A stretch of DNA of 64,000 nucleotides, taken from positions 496,001-560,000 of the forward strand of contig CAWHMK010000001.1 in NCBI GenBank assembly GCA_963830545.1, given 5' to 3'. The DNA is from DATGJX01 sp963830545 (lineage in GTDB: Bacteria > Vulcanimicrobiota > Vulcanimicrobiia > Vulcanimicrobiales > Vulcanimicrobiaceae). The notes under the pieces were generated by a model, which made no database searches, had not been told where the DNA came from, and was given only the letters and a program-made list of their open reading frames with translations. Positions within the stretch are counted from its first letter, which is position 1, and every line of letters starts with the position of its first letter. The position numbers and the translations under genes are program-made. Of this stretch, positions 29,793-38,612 are shown piece by piece.

Positions 29793-30098
29793 TCAGCCGT
29801 GCGACGGTAAGGCCCAGCGTAAGAACGTTTCGACGAGGTCGCGGCACAGTTCCGGGCGCCGATACCACATCTGATGCCCTGCACCGTGAATCACGACACT
29901 TTGGTTGTCGGGCAGCAAGTGCGCAAGACTGCGGTTGATGACGGTCAGAAAACCGTAATAATGCAGGACGATGCCATTGCCGATGTTCGCCGCACGGATG
30001 ACCGGGTCAGCGGATGCCGCCGCCGATGCGCACGCGGGCAATGCAAAAGCGAAAATTGTTGCCGACAAGAGCGCTAGGTTATATCTGCGTCCGAACAT
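29793..30098 (-). pseudogene. Alpha/beta hydrolase with internal deletion
   Basis: A 101-residue open frame that starts with a good signal peptide (LLSATIFAFALPACASAAAS) and the normal hydrolase opening IRAANIGNGIVLHYYG. It then jumps to the C-terminal end of the fold, LLPDNQSVVIHGAGHQMWY, which carries the catalytic His. The nucleophile elbow and about 150-200 residues that should lie between are missing, while the frame is kept. It cannot be an active hydrolase. It lies 17 bases upstream of the GH92 gene. Confidence 0.7.
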
Positions 30099-30186
30099 GT
30101 GCGCTTGTTCGGCAGTGCAAACGCCTCGTACCTTGTGCGGTACGGCGCGGACGGTCGTCAGTGGACGCGGGATCAGGCGGGCGGAT

Positions 30187-30483
30187 TTAAACTGCGGCGG
30201 CAGTCGTCAGCGCTTCCGCAGTCGTGGGATCGATTCGCGTTCGTACTTGATTCACTTCGTCGGCGGGAAAACCGCCCATCTCTGCATGCTTCCGGACGAG
30301 ATCGGCGCTCGGCGCATTATAAATGCAATAAATCTTGTCGTCCGTAACGTAGTTTTCGACCCATTGAATCGCCGGCCCCAACTGCTGGAGCACGCCGCAC
30401 GATTTTTGCGAGATGCTTTGCAGATCTTCCGGTGTGAGTTTTCCGGCGCCCGCGATGTCGCGCTCGATGATGAATTTCGGCAT
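30187..30483 (-). CDS. DUF4242 domain protein (SCO4226-like)
   Basis: 98 residues from ATG 30483, preceded by AGGAAGG. The sequence begins MPKFIIERDIAGAGKLTPED and contains VENYVTDDKIYCIYNAPSAD, the pattern of DUF4242 ferredoxin-like proteins; a Streptomyces relative (SCO4226) binds nickel. No function is known for most members. It is followed by the deleted hydrolase. Confidence 0.85.
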   Translation of the reverse strand: MPKFIIERDIAGAGKLTPEDLQSISQKSCGVLQQLGPAIQWVENYVTDDKIYCIYNAPSADLVRKHAEMGGFPADEVNQVRTRIDPTTAEALTTAAAV

Positions 30484-30620
30484 GTTGCCCTTCCTATGGA
30501 GTGCCACTCACGATACACGCCGCCTTCCGGTTTTTCAAGGCTGCCGGTTGGACTAGTTCGACCGGGCGCCTACCTGATGTTGAACGTGCGATGTTGCCGC
30601 GGGGCTCGAGGTTGGAGTCG

Positions 30621-30717
30621 GCGATGACAAAAGCGCTCACGATGACAAGTTGGCGCGCACGATGACGATGTCGCCCCTCGACACGGCTCGGGGTCGTTCG
30701 ACACGCTCACGATGACA
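30621..30717. repeat. Interspersed GATGACA repeat, copy 1
   Basis: The full unit at 30674-30717 starts CCCCTCGACACGGCTCGGGG and ends CACGCTCACGATGACA; shorter CTCACGATGACA-type units lie before it from 30621. Related copies are at 34352-34413 and 50065-50126, all between genes. The rest of the 30.5-30.8 kb gap holds only this repeat and a hairpin. Confidence 0.75.
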
Positions 30718-30735
30718 GAGGCGCTGCTATAACAG

Positions 30736-30765
30736 GGAAGGGTAGCGCCGAAGCGCTACCCTTCC
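30736..30765 (-). terminator. Perfect 12-bp hairpin with UUCG loop downstream of the S53 peptidase gene
   Basis: GGAAGGGTAGCG pairs perfectly with CGCTACCCTTCC; on the minus strand the loop is CTTCGG, the very stable UUCG tetraloop. It lies 24 bases after the peptidase stop. There is no U run, so it may act as an RNA-stabilising or weak terminating hairpin. Confidence 0.55.
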
Positions 30766-30788
30766 ATTTCCGTGAACCGTGGTCGCGC

Positions 30789-33198
30789 TTACAAAGCGTT
30801 TGCCAAGGCCCAGCCTTTCGGCGTACCGATGCCGGCGGCTTGATTGTATTCGCCGGCGTTGCACGAGTACGCGATGTTATTTCCGGACGTACACGGCGTA
30901 TAGTCGCTGCTGTAACCGGTTTGTGAGAACAAACTGTACAGCGATTGATTCAGCCATCCGAGCTTCGAACCGTGCAGTTCGTCGGCTTCAACGAACAGCG
31001 CCACCGAAGCAGGCGATGACCACGACGTCCCTAGATATTCGGCCCACGAGCCGCCCGTATAGACGGCGACTGGGTCGAACGGCAGTGAGATGTCGGGCTG
31101 ATTACGGCCGGACGAAATAACGCCCGCGACACCACTCTGCCAACTCGGAAGCGCGACGACCGTTGAAACGCCGCCGCCGCCGTAGCACGTATTGTTGATG
31201 CCGCCGTTGCACGACGTATCGCCGGCGGTCACACTCGTAAGCACGCCGGAGCTCGTTGTAGGTAAAGTTCACGCCGCCGACCGACGTGAAGTACGGATCG
31301 CCGGCCGGTGCGCTAACCCCTTCGGAGCTACCGCACTCATCGGATCCGGTGTCGCCGGACGACGCGGAGAATTCCACACCTTCCGATGCACCCTGTTCGG
31401 CGATGGAGTTGGTTGCGCTTTCGAACGACGGATCGCTCGATTCGCATCCGCCGAACGACGAGTTCACTGCCGACGCCTTGCCTTCGCTGAGCGCCTGATT
31501 GTAGGCGTCTTCGATGTTTTGATCGGCGAGCGACCCGATGTCGTAGACGATGATGTTGGCGCCCGGTGCAAGCCCGGAGATCGTCTGCACGTCGAGATCG
31601 GTTTCCGGATCGTCACCGCTGCCGCCGCCGTCGACGGCTTCATTCGTGATTGTTCCCGTTTGCGTCACTCCGGCGGCCGACAGATACGTCTTGACGTAGC
31701 TCGTGTTGACCGGATCGTCGATGACTACTGCAGCCGTGTAGCCGGCGCCGTTGCACCCGTGTTGAACCGGGAAGTCGAACGGCTTGGCAACACCGCTTGC
31801 CAGGGTGCCGGAAGAATTGCTGAGCGGGCCGCTATCCGGCGCAGCGCCGTTGCATCCGCTCGGCCCGCTCGTCGGCGTTGCCGTCGGCGCGGGTGTGGGT
31901 GAGTGCGTCGGCGTTGCGGTCGGCGTTGCCGTCGGCGCCGGTGTCGGCGAGTGCGTGGGAGTTGCAGTCGGAGACGGCGTCGGCGTAGTAGTGCCTCCGC
32001 TCAACGTCAGCGCGCTGGAATCGACGAAGAAATTCGTCGTATTATAGCCGTTCTGTACGGCGTAGAACTTGATCGTGACGTTCTTTCCAGCATACGATGA
32101 GAGGCTCACGCTCTTTTTGACGTAAGCGCCGCCCGTGCTCGTCGTGTTGTTGAACGTCTGCACTCTGGTGCCGTTCGCCGTCACGTAGAAGTAATCGGTC
32201 GGCGTTCTCGGCTCGTTGCTGCCGACGAAGAGGTAGTAGGTCAGCGTCGCGGTGCAGCCCGATGGAATCGAAACGGTTTGCGAAACACCGGGATCGGTCA
32301 CCGGCGAGCTGTAGCCGTCGATCCACGCAAACCAGTTGCCTTGATAGGCGTACGAAGAATAATCGTAGATATCGCCGTTCGGATCGCTCCAATCGACGTC
32401 ACCCGACTCGAAGCCCGGGTTGAGCAAAAGCTGGCCCGAGCAGCCGGTGGCGGCAATACGCATCGACGGCTTTGCTTCGTTCGCATTGCCCGTCTTGTGC
32501 ATCTTCCGCGTCGTTACGTTCAGCCGCTTCGGCTTGGCGATTAGGCCGCCGTCAGCAACTCTGGGCCGCGCGATTACGAGGTTGCTCAGCGACGCCGTGA
32601 GGACGTACTGTGAAATAGAGGACGGAACCGTCGCGGGTTTGAGGTTCGCATAGCGCGTGCCGTATTGGCTTTGCGAGACGTTGTGCATCTCGGTCGAAAA
32701 ATATCTTTCGACCGTTGCACTCGGCGCGCTCGCGTCGATAACGGTACGGTTGGCGTACCGCTGCGCGATCGTAAAACCGGCCTGCTGCAGCGCGGTTACG
32801 ACCGCTTGCTCTTGCTGCGCCGTGGGCGCGAATTCGTTGTCGAATTGCTGCGGCGTGAGCCAATGATGCGCTCCACCTGGGCCGCTCTGTGAAGTAACGA
32901 ATTGATCGAGTTCCGATTGGTTGTTGTACCGCAGCATGATCGCTACGCGCACCGGATCTTTAGAAGGACGGCGTCCAATATCCGAATACGCGAGCTTGCC
33001 CCACGTTTTAGGAACAGAGATGAACGGCGTACCTTTGCTTTTCGTGAGCGATTCTGCGCCCGGATTTGTGCTGTTCGGATTCGTGTTGTTCGACTGAGTG
33101 TTCGGCAGAGAGGAAAGCGGCGTCGATTGACCACCGCACGCCGAGAGCGATAACGCCAACATAAGCGCTGAGGCTATCGCACGCGAAAATCTTCGCAT
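30789..33198 (-). CDS. S53 family (sedolisin/kumamolisin-type) secreted peptidase with inserted jelly-roll-like domain, one frameshift
   Basis: About 800 residues. ATG 33198 (after GTGGAGG) starts a lipoprotein-type signal (LALSLSACGG). The activation pro-domain covers about 60-240 (AHHWLTPQQFDNEF, RYANRTVIDA). Then comes an inserted beta domain (LLNPGFESGDVDW) and a Thr-Pro-rich linker of about 45 residues. The catalytic domain has the Glu-Asp pair in PETDLDVQTI, the oxyanion Asp in SASSGDTGSDEC and the nucleophile Ser in GTSWSSP. The frame changes near 31245. Acid-active endopeptidases of this family self-cleave their pro-domain after export. Confidence 0.9.
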
Positions 33199-33299
33199 GT
33201 GAATAGGTACCCTCCACAAGTAATGCAGCAAGTATGTTTTCGGCGGTTCGAGCCGGCGGGAAGCCGCGCCTAGAGGCAAAATGCAGCTGATATACTTCA

Positions 33300-33425
33300 C
33301 CTAGGGACGGGGTGATCGCTTAGTCTTACACGCCATTGGAAGCCTGCCGGGTACGATGGCGGTTACCCCGCGCGAACCGCCACGGGTGGCGAGGGGGACC
33401 CACGGCGGAAAAGACTTCCGGCCGG
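33300..33425 (+). promoter_or_regulatory. Structured leader resembling part of a c-di-AMP (ydaO) riboswitch
   Basis: The leader before the exonuclease gene contains GATCGCTTAGTC and, about 75 bases later, GAGGGGGACCCACGG, which match two conserved parts of the ydaO/c-di-AMP aptamer in the right order. Several GC-rich inverted repeats lie between. The other conserved element, GGGGTGAAUC, is not found after it, so this is either a degenerate copy or a chance match. Confidence 0.25.
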
Positions 33426-33447
33426 TTGGCCGAACACCGCGCGCGCG

Positions 33448-34302
33448 ATGAAGTCAACGCCCGTGATCGTTCACCTAATCGACGGAACGTACGAGCTATT
33501 CCGGCACTTTTACGGGCTGAGACGCGCCAAGAGTGGTAACGTTCCCCGGTTCGGCGCGGTGGCCGGCGTCCTGAACACCGTGTTGCACATGATTGCCGAC
33601 GGAGCCACGCATGTCGGTGTTGCCACCGATCATGTTATCGAGTCTTTTCGCAACGATCTCTGGAATGGATACAAAACGGGCGAGGGCGTCGAGCCGGCGC
33701 TCCTCGCGCAATTCGAGCCGCTGGAGGACGCGTTGCGGGCGATGGGCGTCGTGGTATGGGCGATGGTCGATCTCGAAGCCGACGATGCGCTCGCATCCGC
33801 CGCCGAGATCGCGTCGCACGATTCTCGCGTTCACAAAATCTGCATTTGGACTCCGGACAAAGATCTTTCGCAGTGCGTTCGCGGCGATCGAATCGTGCAA
33901 GTAGACCGGCGAAGCAATGCCGTTCGCAATGCTGCCGGCGTGCGATCGAAGTTTGGAGTGGACCCGGAATTCATCCCCGATTATTTAGCCCTCGTCGGCG
34001 ATACTGCGGACGGGTATCCCGGCGTAAAGGGCATCGGTGCAAAAGGGGCTTCGTCTCTGCTTTCGCGCTACGGCAAAATCGAGGATTTCCCAGCGGACGT
34101 CCTGGGCGAACACCGCGCACTCGCGTTACTCTTCAAAAATCTGGCGACGCTTCGAACCGATGCGATGCTCTATGACAGTGTCGACGAGTTGCAATGGCAC
34201 GGACCGACCCTCGAATTTGCGTCGCTCTGCGAGCGCCTTGGCATACCGGATGTTTCTACGCGCGCGGCGAGAACGGCCGAGCTCACCGCGGGGCATCCGT
34301 AG
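33448..34302 (+). CDS. 5'-3' exonuclease (FEN/PolA N-terminal domain family)
   Basis: 284 residues, intact. It is a stand-alone flap-nuclease fold, like the N-terminal domain of DNA polymerase I. Acidic metal ligands are visible in HLIDGTYELFR, LEADDALASAAEIA and TPDKDLSQCV. The helix-hairpin-helix DNA-binding region is LVGDTADGYPGVKGIGAKGA. Its Tyr-Lys pattern (NDLWNGYKTGEGVEP) is also family-typical. It probably removes RNA primers or flaps; no polymerase domain is fused. Confidence 0.92.
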   Translation: MKSTPVIVHLIDGTYELFRHFYGLRRAKSGNVPRFGAVAGVLNTVLHMIADGATHVGVATDHVIESFRNDLWNGYKTGEGVEPALLAQFEPLEDALRAMGVVVWAMVDLEADDALASAAEIASHDSRVHKICIWTPDKDLSQCVRGDRIVQVDRRSNAVRNAAGVRSKFGVDPEFIPDYLALVGDTADGYPGVKGIGAKGASSLLSRYGKIEDFPADVLGEHRALALLFKNLATLRTDAMLYDSVDELQWHGPTLEFASLCERLGIPDVSTRAARTAELTAGHP

Positions 34303-34351
34303 CGCCAAGTGCATTACAACGCCGTTGGTTGCACCATGACAAAATGGAAAG

Positions 34352-34413
34352 CCCCTCGACGAGCTCGGGGTCCTTCGACAGGCTCAGGATGACAAGATGC
34401 GCTCAGGATGACA
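34352..34413. repeat. Interspersed GATGACA repeat, copy 2
   Basis: It starts CCCCTCGACGAGCTCGGGG and ends with two CTCAGGATGACA units 18 bases apart. It lies between the exonuclease gene and the convergent secreted-protein gene. Confidence 0.8.
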
Positions 34414-34426
34414 AAATGAGGCTGAT

Positions 34427-35192
34427 TTATTGTCGCAGTTTTAGGTTGCGCGTAATTGAGGACGGCGGGCCGTTTGTCATCACACTGTTGACTTCTTCAT
34501 GATAATCCAAGACGAGATGGGAATCCCGATCACAGTGCCCGCTCGCGCTAATCGTTTGCGACATGTATTGATTCTTGGAGTTGCTCCTCATCGCGACGGT
34601 TCCCGGGCCGGTCGATGCGAATGTAAACGTACGCCGGCCGACGAGCGCATCCATCACCGTTTCATGCCACGGGGCACTGACTGCCGTGAGCGGGTGCATC
34701 GTGCAGCCTTTGGCAAACGTGTTGAAATACACAAGACGGGCCATCACCTGACCACCGACATTGTTGAGGTTTATATCCGCTGCATTGAGGATCACCCCGC
34801 CCGCGCCAGTTCTTGGCTGCAACTGCGGATCGTATTGAGCACGGATTTCCCCATCGGGCATGAGCGCCGCAATAAAATTGCTGCTTGGATCACGTAAAGA
34901 CGCCGGCGCGTTGGCTATGCTGCCGTTCACAAGGCTGGCATGAGCCTGCGCCGTACCTTCCGGCGAAGAGCTCGTCCAGTTTCAAAGTGAGCACGAAGCT
35001 CTGCGGCTTATTTTGAGCCGCTTCCATTTTCACACGGTTTTCGGATGACATGCCGGGCGGCGCGCTCGGGGTGCTATGGACCACCTCGATTACATCATAG
35101 ACGATCGTGTCTCCAACGCTTCGCGGTGCGGCAAGCGCACCTAAAGGACTGAGGAGAAGCAGTCCGATTGAAATGGCGAAGTATTTGCGCAT
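34427..35192 (-). CDS. Secreted protein of unknown function, one frameshift
   Basis: About 254 residues. ATG 35192 opens a clear signal peptide (FAISIGLLLLSPLGALAAP). The frame changes near 34940, after KPQSFVLTLKLDELFAG, and the rest is mostly beta-type sequence (GGQVMARLVYFNTFAKGC, RRTFTFASTGPGTVAMRS). I do not recognise the family. It starts three bases after the small haem-copper-like membrane gene, so the two are probably one operon. Confidence 0.6.
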
Positions 35193-35195
35193 TCG

Positions 35196-35570
35196 TCAGG
35201 TCCGCGCCGCTCGCACGTTCGCGAACACGTTCACCAGAAATAGTATTACGGCGAGGAGCGTTACGAGCGATCCGACGATCACGAACGGCAGCGCCTTTTC
35301 GTTGCCGCTCGTCAACAAAAACAGCCCGATAAGAAATATCGGGACGCCGATGTTCTGAAGCCAGAATTGCCAGAGCGCAAGCCGCGTCTGCGCCGCCTGG
35401 GGGAAAAGCACGTAGATGAGGCCGGCGAGCGCAAACGTTGCCCACCCCAAAAGATTGATATGCGCATGCACCGGCGCAAACTGGAATTTCTGTGTGATGC
35501 CCAGCACGATGCCGAGCGCGACACCAAGTACTAAGTACACTAGCGCGATCTTGAAGAAGCGAATTCCCAT
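35196..35570 (-). CDS. Small four-helix membrane protein resembling haem-copper oxidase subunit I
   Basis: 124 residues, four hydrophobic helices. ATG 35570 overlaps the preceding stop (TGATG); a TTG lies one codon earlier. Helix 2 begins with FAPVHAHINLLGWATFALAG, where the two His residues resemble those of oxidase subunit I and NnrS-type proteins. Short proteins of this type are annotated as cytochrome-c oxidase-like, but the complete metal site of an oxidase is absent. Function unknown. Confidence 0.7.
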   Translation of the reverse strand: MGIRFFKIALVYLVLGVALGIVLGITQKFQFAPVHAHINLLGWATFALAGLIYVLFPQAAQTRLALWQFWLQNIGVPIFLIGLFLLTSGNEKALPFVIVGSLVTLLAVILFLVNVFANVRAART

Positions 35571-35975
35571 CAAAATAGTTCCCGAGCGCTAGGCCTCGAC
35601 GTGTCTTGCTGGTTTGAAGGCGGTTTAACGAACGTGTTTTGAAAAGCGGCGATTTTCCAGCCCTCCGAAGTGAGCATCGCGACGCCGCTCCAAAGGGCCT
35701 CGTGCGTGCCTGCCATCGGGCCGGCCGGCACGTTCAAATTCGCCGCGACGTGGATCAGAATTACTCCTGGCGCGAGTTCCCTCTTCGAGACGATGCGAAA
35801 TTCGACCGCTGCTGCCCTTGTAGACGCTTGCAAAAATAGCATTGTGGCCCGCCGCGATGGCGTTCCGTCCGCGTGCGTGCATTCCATTCACATTCACGAA
35901 GTCCGCATCATCGGAGAAGAGTGCTGCAAAACCCGCGCCGTCGGCGGCGTTCCATGCGCTCTCCATTGCGCTCAC
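35570..35975 (-). CDS. SgcJ/EcaC-type SnoaL-like protein (DUF4440-like), frameshifted
   Basis: About 135 residues or slightly more. The cone-shaped NTF2-like fold is suggested by MESAWNAADGAGFAALFSDD and DFVNVNGMHARGRNAIAAGH, then after a frame change near 35815 by ILIHVAANLNVPAGP and ALWSGVAMLTSEGWKIAAFQ. It starts at GTG 35975, but the family usually has 10-15 more residues, and an out-of-frame ATG lies at 36022. Divergent from the TetR gene, and probably controlled by it. Confidence 0.75.
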
Positions 35976-36079
35976 GAGGCGCTCGACGGTTGCCGATTGC
36001 GCGTTCGCGGCTGAGGTTCATTAGTGAGCTCCGTTTTCAACGATTTACGCAACCTGCGGGAGGTGTATGGTTAGAGTAT

Positions 36080-36687
36080 ATGGAACTTGACACCGTGTCA
36101 AGTAACGGCGGCGACGGGTCGCCTACGCATTCTTAACGCTGCCCTGGCGCTGATTACGCGGCGCGGCGGCGCCGACGTCACAATGGCCGAAATAGCCAAA
36201 GCGGCGAAGCTATCGCGCCAGGCGCTGTATCTGCATTTTCAGGATCGCGCGGATCTGCTTACTGGCGTTGGTTTCGCACGTCGACGAGAAGCGCCGACTG
36301 ACGGAAAATATTCAAAAGGTCATTGACGCGCCTACAGGCGTTGAGGCGCTTCGCGAAGCAGTGAAGATTCAGGCGCGGCTCAATCCAAGCGTGTGGCCAA
36401 TCGCGCGCGCGCTCGATGCCGTGCGCCGCACCGACGAAGCAGCCGAGGGCGCATGGCAGGATCGGCTCGACAGGCGACTCGATGGTTGCCGACATATCAT
36501 CGCGCGCATGCGAACCGACGGTACGCTGCGCGAAGAACTTGGCGCCGAATCCGCCGCCGAACTACTTTGGACGATGACATCACTGCGTACATGGGAGGAT
36601 CTCGTTCTCTCGCGCGGATGGAGCGCGAAGAAATACGAACGCCGACTAACGGAAGCGCTCCTTGCTGCGCTTACGTCCGATACATGA
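36080..36687 (+). CDS. TetR family transcriptional regulator, frameshifted
   Basis: About 200 residues. The helix-turn-helix is clear: RILNAALALITRRGGADVTM, then AEIAKAAKLSRQALYLHFQD. The frame changes near 36262, and the ligand domain continues with VSHVDEKRRLTENIQKVIDA to TEALLAALTSDT. The ATG at 36080 needs a second small frame change; an in-frame TTG at 36087 is the alternative. Likely represses itself and the divergent operon of the SnoaL-like, membrane and secreted genes. Confidence 0.85.
36085..36103. promoter_or_regulatory. Palindromic TetR operator
   Basis: ACTTGACACCGTGTCAAGT is a perfect inverted repeat with 8-base arms and a 3-base spacer. It sits between the divergent SnoaL-like and TetR genes and covers the start of the TetR gene, as for an autoregulated TetR site. 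Confidence 0.75.
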
Positions 36688-36758
36688 CCGAACGCCTCTA
36701 GGTGGAAATGTGCGAAAAATGCGCGTCGCCCGCGCGGCGTCGGGGTAGATGAGATATC

Positions 36759-37149
36759 GTGTGCTGGATCGCGAAATCCGCAGAAGCGAACGAAGGAACG
36801 ACGATCCGCCGTTCGATCACACGATACCTGAAGGACCGCATCAACGAGCGCGAGGCGCTGCTCGAAGCGGAAATCGTCATCGGCGAACTGCTCGCGAACG
36901 CGCTGCGCCACTCGCCGGGGATCGGTTTGCGCGGACGTCGAGTGGCGAAGCGATCTGCGGCCGGTCGCTCTCCGTGCATGATGCCGGCCCCTGCTTCGAG
37001 GAGCCCTCCGCAGCCGCCGGCGACCCGTTCGCCGAATCGGGACGCGGCATGCCGATCGTGCGCGCCCTTTCGGACGACGTGCGCATCCGGCGCATCGAAC
37101 CGCGCGGATGCGTGGTGAGCGCGGCGCTGCGCCTCACGAAGCGCCCTGA
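36759..37149 (+). CDS. Anti-sigma-factor-type ATP-binding protein (RsbW/HATPase_c_2-like), frameshifted
   Basis: About 130 residues. The GTG at 36759 starts ANEGTTIRRSITRYLKD, followed by the N-box EAEIVIGELLANALRHSPG. After a frame change near 36920 the G-box region appears (VHDAGPCFEEP, FAESGRGMPIVRALSD), then GCVVSAALRL at the end. RsbW-like kinases bind and switch off a sigma factor or phosphorylate an antagonist. The stop is uncertain because the frame breaks again near 37145. Confidence 0.7.
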
Positions 37150-37280
37150 TCGCGCGTGCCGAACCGACGACATGCCCGCGCGGCGAAAGCCGATGGGATC
37201 TGGGTTGCGCGTGCGCGCTCGAGGTGCACGGACTCAACACGTCCGATGCGAACGTCAACTCGCTCGCGCGCGCCGACTGA
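37146..37280 (+). CDS. Possible short reading frame or C-terminal piece, unknown
   Basis: Between the two neighbouring genes one frame reads ESRWDLGCACALEVHGLNTS and ends in TGA at 37280. Its codons have high GC at the third position, unlike the other two frames. It has no good start, so it may be the end of a broken gene. Nothing in it is recognisable. Confidence 0.2.
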   Translation: MIARAEPTTCPRGESRWDLGCACALEVHGLNTSDANVNSLARAD

Positions 37281-37281
37281 C

Positions 37282-37540
37282 ATGGCGAACGTCGTCTTCG
37301 AGCACAAGATCGTGCTCGGCGCGCCGGACGAAGGCCTTCTGCAGCGAGCTGACGCGCTTATCGAGCGCGGGCTGGCAAGTGGCCGGACTGACGCACGGGC
37401 CGGACGGCTTGATTTGCCTGCTCAGACGCGAGAAGGACTTCGAAGTCGCGCAGTCTCTGCAGGTCGCGTTCGAGGAATCCGAGACGCTCACCGAAGCGAT
37501 TTCGCGGCGCGAAATTCCGCCCGAAGAGATGACGCCCTAA
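37282..37540 (+). CDS. Small protein of unknown function, DUF4177-like, one frameshift
   Basis: About 86 residues. ATG 37282 starts MANVVFEHKIVLGAPDEGLL; after a frame change near 37370 it continues GWQVAGLTHGPDGLICLLRR and ends EISRREIPPEEMTP-like. Pattern of a short beta-alpha-beta protein that ends in a charged tail; similar to DUF4177 in outline only. It stands between two anti-sigma-type genes. Confidence 0.45.
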
Positions 37541-37554
37541 GGGCGACGCATGCG

Positions 37555-38250
37555 TCAGAGCGCGAACACGGCGCTCACGCAGGTGCCGAGTCTGCTGCTG
37601 ATTTCCACCTTCAGTTCGGAGCAGAATTCGTTGGCGAGAAACAAGCCCGCGGCCGCTCTCGGCGAACAGGTCGGTCGGCACGGCGAGATGCAGTAAGAAG
37701 CCCGGTCCGCGATCATAGACTCGCAGAAACGCTTGATGCGTGCCGACTTCGAACTTGACGGCGATCGGGCCGGGCGCGTGCTTGACGACGTTGGAAACCA
37801 GTTCGCTGAAGACGATTTCGGCGGCAGTTTCGTCGCACACGCGCGGCGCTGCGCGCAACGCGTCCACGAACGCGGGGCGCGCCGCCAGCGCCTGTGCGGC
37901 GTCTCCGCGGCGTATTCCCACACCACCACGGGCACGTCTTCGCACGCTCTCGCAACGCGCCTGCCGGAACTCAATGCGCGCGGGCGTTTCCACGCCTTCG
38001 TTTTTGCGACGAAGAACAGCGTTCGCACGTCAGCGCTCCACGACGATGAAGCGTTCGACGAATTCGGCCGGCGTCGGACGCGAGCCGGTCGAACTGCTCG
38101 GAGCAGATTTCCTGCGCTTCTGAACGAATCCGCGCGTTCGTAGCGCGCGCGCAGATCGGCGTCCGCACAGATCAGCGCGAAGAGCGCGTTGTTCAGATTC
38201 GCCCAATCCACCCGAAAGGCGGAATCGGGAAAGGGCACGTGTTCGCGCAT
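37555..38250 (-). CDS. Anti-sigma-type protein: N-terminal MEDS/sensor-like region plus HATPase_c_2, frameshifted
   Basis: About 230 residues. ATG 38250 starts MREHVPFPDSAFRVDWANLN with ALFALICADADLRARYE. Several frame changes lie between 38130 and 37990. The middle reads ADVRTLFFVAKTKAWKRPRA, and the C-terminal 120 residues are a HATPase domain: N-box ETAAEIVFSELVSNVVKHAP, then VYDRGPGF and FAESGRGLFLANEFCSELKV. This resembles MEDS-HATPase proteins that control sigma factors. It converges on the small gene upstream and forms, with the other anti-sigma-type gene, a likely partner-switching module. Confidence 0.6.
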   Translation of the reverse strand: MREHVPFPDSAFRVDWANLNNALFALICADADLRARYERADSFRSAGNLLRAVRPARVRRRPNSSNASSSWSADVRTLFFVAKTKAWKRPRALSSGRRVARACEDVPVVVWEYAAETPHRRWRRAPRSWTRCAQRRACATKLPPKSSSANWFPTSSSTRPARSPSSSKSARIKRFCESMIADRASYCISPCRPTCSPRAAAGLFLANEFCSELKVEISSRLGTCVSAVFAL

Positions 38251-38375
38251 GCGCGTCTTTCCAAGAAGAGACTCGACATAACACGTATCGGCACCACGTC
38301 AAAGTGGTAAACGTTGGCGAACGCTCGCTCGCCAGCTCCTCATGGGCCGAGGCCGTCCGCCAACGTCCGCACCAC

Positions 38376-38600
38376 CTATAGTAGACGCCCAGCGGAGGGT
38401 ATGAACCGCTTGACGGCGGGGGCCGCTCGTGGCGCAACCACGGGCGAGATGTCGATGCTCTGAATGCGGCCTGATGCATTCAGCGAAAAGGTCGCGGCGA
38501 AGTTCCACTGCGCGAAACGCAAGAAATACTTATACATTCGGCCATCCGGAGGTCCGGACATGCCTTTATACACCACGCTCTCAGGATGATGATTGTCGAG
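38376..38600 (-). other. Possible C-terminal gene fragment of unknown function
   Basis: A frame with GMSGPPDGRMYKYFLRFAQW and NFAATFSLNASGRIQSIDIS looks like real beta-rich protein rather than noise, but has no credible start or family. It fills most of the gap between the anti-sigma gene and the SnoaL-like gene; nothing else is visible between 38251 and 38612. Confidence 0.3.
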
Positions 38601-38612
38601 ACCCGACGCGAA

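Noticed and set aside
30736..30765. Hairpin as transposon end
   Set aside because: No transposase, target duplication or second copy is present; position after a gene end fits an RNA hairpin.
31860..31995. Short tandem repeats that could be a CRISPR array
   Set aside because: They encode the Thr-Pro linker of the S53 peptidase; there are no unique spacers and no cas genes. No CRISPR array was seen in the window.
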